Source: Geodermatophilaceae bacterium URHA0031
Lineage (GTDB): Bacteria > Actinomycetota > Actinomycetes > Mycobacteriales > Geodermatophilaceae
Reading direction: 5' to 3'
DNA: 64,000 nucleotides
Assembly: GCA_000620205.1 (NCBI GenBank)
Contig: JHVP01000001.1
Coordinates: 248,001-312,000, forward strand
A program made the translations under genes and the position numbers. This document shows, piece by piece, positions 61,968-64,000 of this stretch. The notes below the pieces were generated by a model that did no database searches, was not told the DNA's origin, and saw only the letters and a program-made list of their open reading frames with translations. Numbering within the stretch: the stretch's first letter is position 1; the number at the start of each line of letters is the position of its first letter.

Positions 61968-62060
61968 GGCGCGGTCCCCCGGTCCCGCTGGAATGGACCC
62001 GACGTCCGTCGAGTGACCGCGCCACGGCCGGGCGGTGCGTGCCCTGGCTGAGGGAGGGCG

Positions 62061-64000
62061 ATGAGCGGCAACCCGATCGAGCGGCGCCTCCGGGGGTGGC
62101 TCGATGCCTGGCCGGTCTACCGGCAGCTGACCGGACCCGACCGGCTGGGCCGTGGCGCCGCGGCCCAGTCCCCGCGGTCGGCGGCCCTGCGGCCTCACAC
62201 CGACACACCCGGGCCACCCGCGCGGTCGGTCTGCCCCTACTGCGCCGTCGGCTGCGCCCAACTCGTCTACGCCGACGCCGGGCGCGCCGTGCAGATCGAG
62301 GGCGACCCGGACTCCCCGGTCTCCCGCGGACGGCTCTGCCCCAAGGGCTCGGCCAGCCTCCAACTGGTCACTGGACCGCAGCGCGAGCAGGAGGTCCGCT
62401 ACCGGGCGCCCTACGCCACCGAGTGGGCCGACCTGCCGCTGGACACCGCGATGGACATGATCGCCGACCGGGTGCTCGACGCCCGGCGCCGCGGCTGGCA
62501 GGACACCGATGACCAGGGCAACGTGCTGCGCCGCACGACGGGCCTCGCCGGACTCGGCGGCGCGACGACCGACAACGAGGAGAACTACCTCTTCAAGAAG
62601 CTCTGGACGGCGCTGGGAGCGGTGCAGATCGAGAACCAGGCCCGCATATAGCACTCCGCGACCGTCCCCGGTCTGGGGACGACGTTCGGGCGGGGCGGCG
62701 CCACCGACTACCTGCAGGACCTGGTCAACACCGACTTCATCCTGATCATGGGCTCGAACATGGCCGAGGCGCACCCGGTCGGGTTCCAGTGGGTGATGGA
62801 GGCCAAGAAGAACGGTGCCCGGGTGGTGCACGTCGACCCGCGGTTCACCCGGACCAGCGCACTCGCGGACCAGTACGTGCGGATCCGCGCCGGCACGGAC
62901 ATCGCCTTCCTGGGCGGCGTGGTGCACCACGTGCTGAGCAACGACCTGGACTTCCGGGAGTACGTCGCGGCGTACACGAACGCCGCGTTCCTGGTCAACG
63001 AGGGGTTCGCCGACACCGAGGACCTCGACGGCCTGTTCAGCGGCTACGACCCCGCAACCGGCAGCTACGACACGACCACCTGGGACTACGAGGGCGCCAG
63101 CCAGCGGGTGACCGCCCCCATGGAGACCGGCATGGGCGGGCCGCCGATCGAGGGCGCGGCGGGCGGGATCGCCCAGGACCCCACACTGCAGCACCCCCGC
63201 TGTGTCTTCCAGGTGCTCAAGCGGCACTTCTCCCGGTACACCCCGGAGATGGTCGAGCGTGTGTGCGGCGTGCCCCGCGAGCAGTTCCTGCAGGTCTGCG
63301 ACGACTGGACGGCGAACTCCGGCCGGGAGCGCACCGCCGCGCTGATCTACAGCGTGGGCTGGACCCAGCACACCGTCGGCGCGCAGAACATCCGGGCCGG
63401 GGCGATCGTGCAGTTGCTCCTGGGCAACATCGGTCGGCCGGGCGGTGGCATCTACGCACTCCGTGGGCACGCCAACATCCAGGGCTCGACCGACATACCC
63501 ACGCTGTTCGACCTGCTGCCCGGCTACCTCCCCATGCCGCGGGCCGGGCAGGCCGACCTGACCGCCTACCTCGACCGCGTGCGCGCTCGGAACCAGAAGG
63601 GCTACTGGGAGGAGGCGGACGCCTACCTGGTCTCGCTGCTGAAGGAGTACTTCGGCGACGCCGCGACAGCTGACAACGACTTCGGCTTCGGCTGGCTGCC
63701 ACGGATCAACGGCGATCACGGCACCTACCGGACGACCATGGACATGATCGACGGCCGGGTCTTCGGCTACCTCGTCATGGGGCAGAACCCGGCCGTCGGG
63801 TCGGCGAACGGCCGGCTGCAGCGCCTGGCCCTGGCCAACCTGGACTGGCTCGTCGTCCGCGACCTCACGATGATCGAGACCGCCAGCTTCTGGAAGGACG
63901 CCCCGGAGGTCGAGACCGGGGAGATCGCACCGGAGCGGTGCCGCACGGAGGTGTTCTTCCTGCCTGCGGCCGCGCACACCGAGAAGGCGGGCAGCTTCAC
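62061..64000 (+). CDS. fdhA: Formate dehydrogenase alpha subunit, FdnG/FdoG type, selenocysteine encoded by UAG (partial)
   Basis: Codons 1-196 and the frame after TAG at codon 197 (62649-62651) together read as one FdnG-type molybdenum/tungsten formate dehydrogenase to the window end. Cys58, Cys61, Cys65 and Cys93 (SVCPYCAVGC, RLCPKGS) hold a 4Fe-4S cluster. The interrupted motif is NQARI-TAG-HSATV, where FdnG has ARVUHGPTV with selenocysteine 196. Downstream FGRGGATDYLQD, GSNMAEAHPVGF, DPRFTRTSALAD, GWTQHTVGAQNIR, LLLGNIGRPGGGIYALRGH and MGQNPAVGS all follow FdnG. There is no twin-arginine signal, so it is cytoplasmic. ATG at 62061 follows GGGAGGGCG. The catalytic residue binds Mo/W; truncation at codon 197 would remove most of the enzyme. 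Confidence 0.93.
62663..62681 (+). other. SECIS-like hairpin directing selenocysteine insertion at UAG
   Basis: CGTCCCC (62663-62669) pairs perfectly with GGGGACG (62675-62681) around the loop GGTCT (62670-62674). The loop begins 18 bases after the UAG codon. In E. coli fdhF, the SelB-binding loop GGUCU also begins 18 bases after the UGA. Loop codons read Gly-Leu in both genes. The outer bases can extend the stem imperfectly (CCGCGA with TCGGGCGG). I see no clear bulged U in the upper stem. Confidence 0.8.

Noticed and set aside
61838-62060. tRNA-Sec (selC) gene beside formate dehydrogenase
   Set aside because: No acceptor/T-arm pattern with a CUA anticodon could be found; the palindromes here do not form a tRNA cloverleaf.
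62789-63673. Plus-strand frame that could be taken as a separate gene after the UAG
   Set aside because: It is in a different frame from formate dehydrogenase and is Arg-rich without motifs; the true continuation is the frame of 62061.
61716-63977. A minus-strand open frame of 753 codons opposite formate dehydrogenase
   Set aside because: Covers the coding strand of a clear FdnG homologue and shows no domain; antisense shadow.

Overview
The window is a very GC-rich actinobacterial chromosome segment with compact genes, many 4-base start/stop overlaps and frequent GTG starts. It fits the family Geodermatophilaceae (Blastococcus, Geodermatophilus or Modestobacter type). Support comes from a SigF-type partner-switching locus, the same fabG-inhA-hemH-hypothetical-nfeD-SPFH gene order known around Rv1483-Rv1488 of Mycobacterium tuberculosis, and above all an in-frame UAG at the selenocysteine position of formate dehydrogenase. 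UAG-programmed selenoprotein synthesis has been reported for Geodermatophilus and Blastococcus. There are no rRNA or tRNA genes, insertion sequences, phage genes or CRISPR arrays that I can see, and no gene-free stretch longer than about 300 bases.

Layout. 1-4650: DUF1360 and DUF5709 proteins, a STAS anti-sigma antagonist, topoisomerase IB on the opposite strand, and an anti-sigma kinase translationally coupled to a SigB/SigF-type sigma factor. Hairpin repeats follow the sigma factor and topoisomerase genes. 4651-9986: SPFH/NfeD membrane pair, an Rv1486c-like protein, ferrochelatase, enoyl-ACP reductase and ketoacyl-ACP reductase. 10144-15741: membrane protein, GAF-ANTAR regulator, a second anti-sigma-type ATPase in an operon with two CrcB fluoride channels and a universal stress protein, then a lipoprotein and DUF5995. 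15815-20439: PucR-type regulator divergent from an EthA-like Baeyer-Villiger monooxygenase, a hydrolase and an SDR, all overlapping. 20459-30095: Rpf-like muralytic protein, DAHP synthase, TetR/DUF4865 pair, DeoR regulator divergent from a DUF4406-like/NUDIX pair, small unknowns, NRDE protein and a secreted glucoamylase. 30302-47052: regulators (excisionase-type HTH, ECF42 with its DGPF partner, TetR, ArsR, XRE) each beside the metabolic or transport genes they probably control, plus an amber-interrupted racemase. 47144-55281: DUF2332 remnant, cyclase/ATPase regulator, and a histidine kinase coupled to a receiver/thioredoxin-reductase-like fusion. 55285-57372 is a frameshifted GDPD/beta-helix pseudogene. 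57514-64000: cytochrome bd oxidase, a hypothetical protein, a zinc alcohol dehydrogenase and, divergently, the formate dehydrogenase alpha subunit, cut by the window end.

The standout is the formate dehydrogenase. Its reading frame continues without interruption on both sides of a UAG at codon 197, the selenocysteine site of the FdnG family. Eighteen bases after that codon sits a hairpin loop of sequence GGUCU, the same loop at the same distance as in E. coli fdhF. UAG still ends other genes here (STAS, fabG, cupin), so the codon would have two meanings. Another UAG interrupts an Asp/Glu racemase at a conserved Trp codon and has no such hairpin.

Limits: all identifications are from reading the sequence and remembered family features; no database search or folding calculation was run. 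Start codons are chosen by ribosome-binding site and family length, and several are uncertain.
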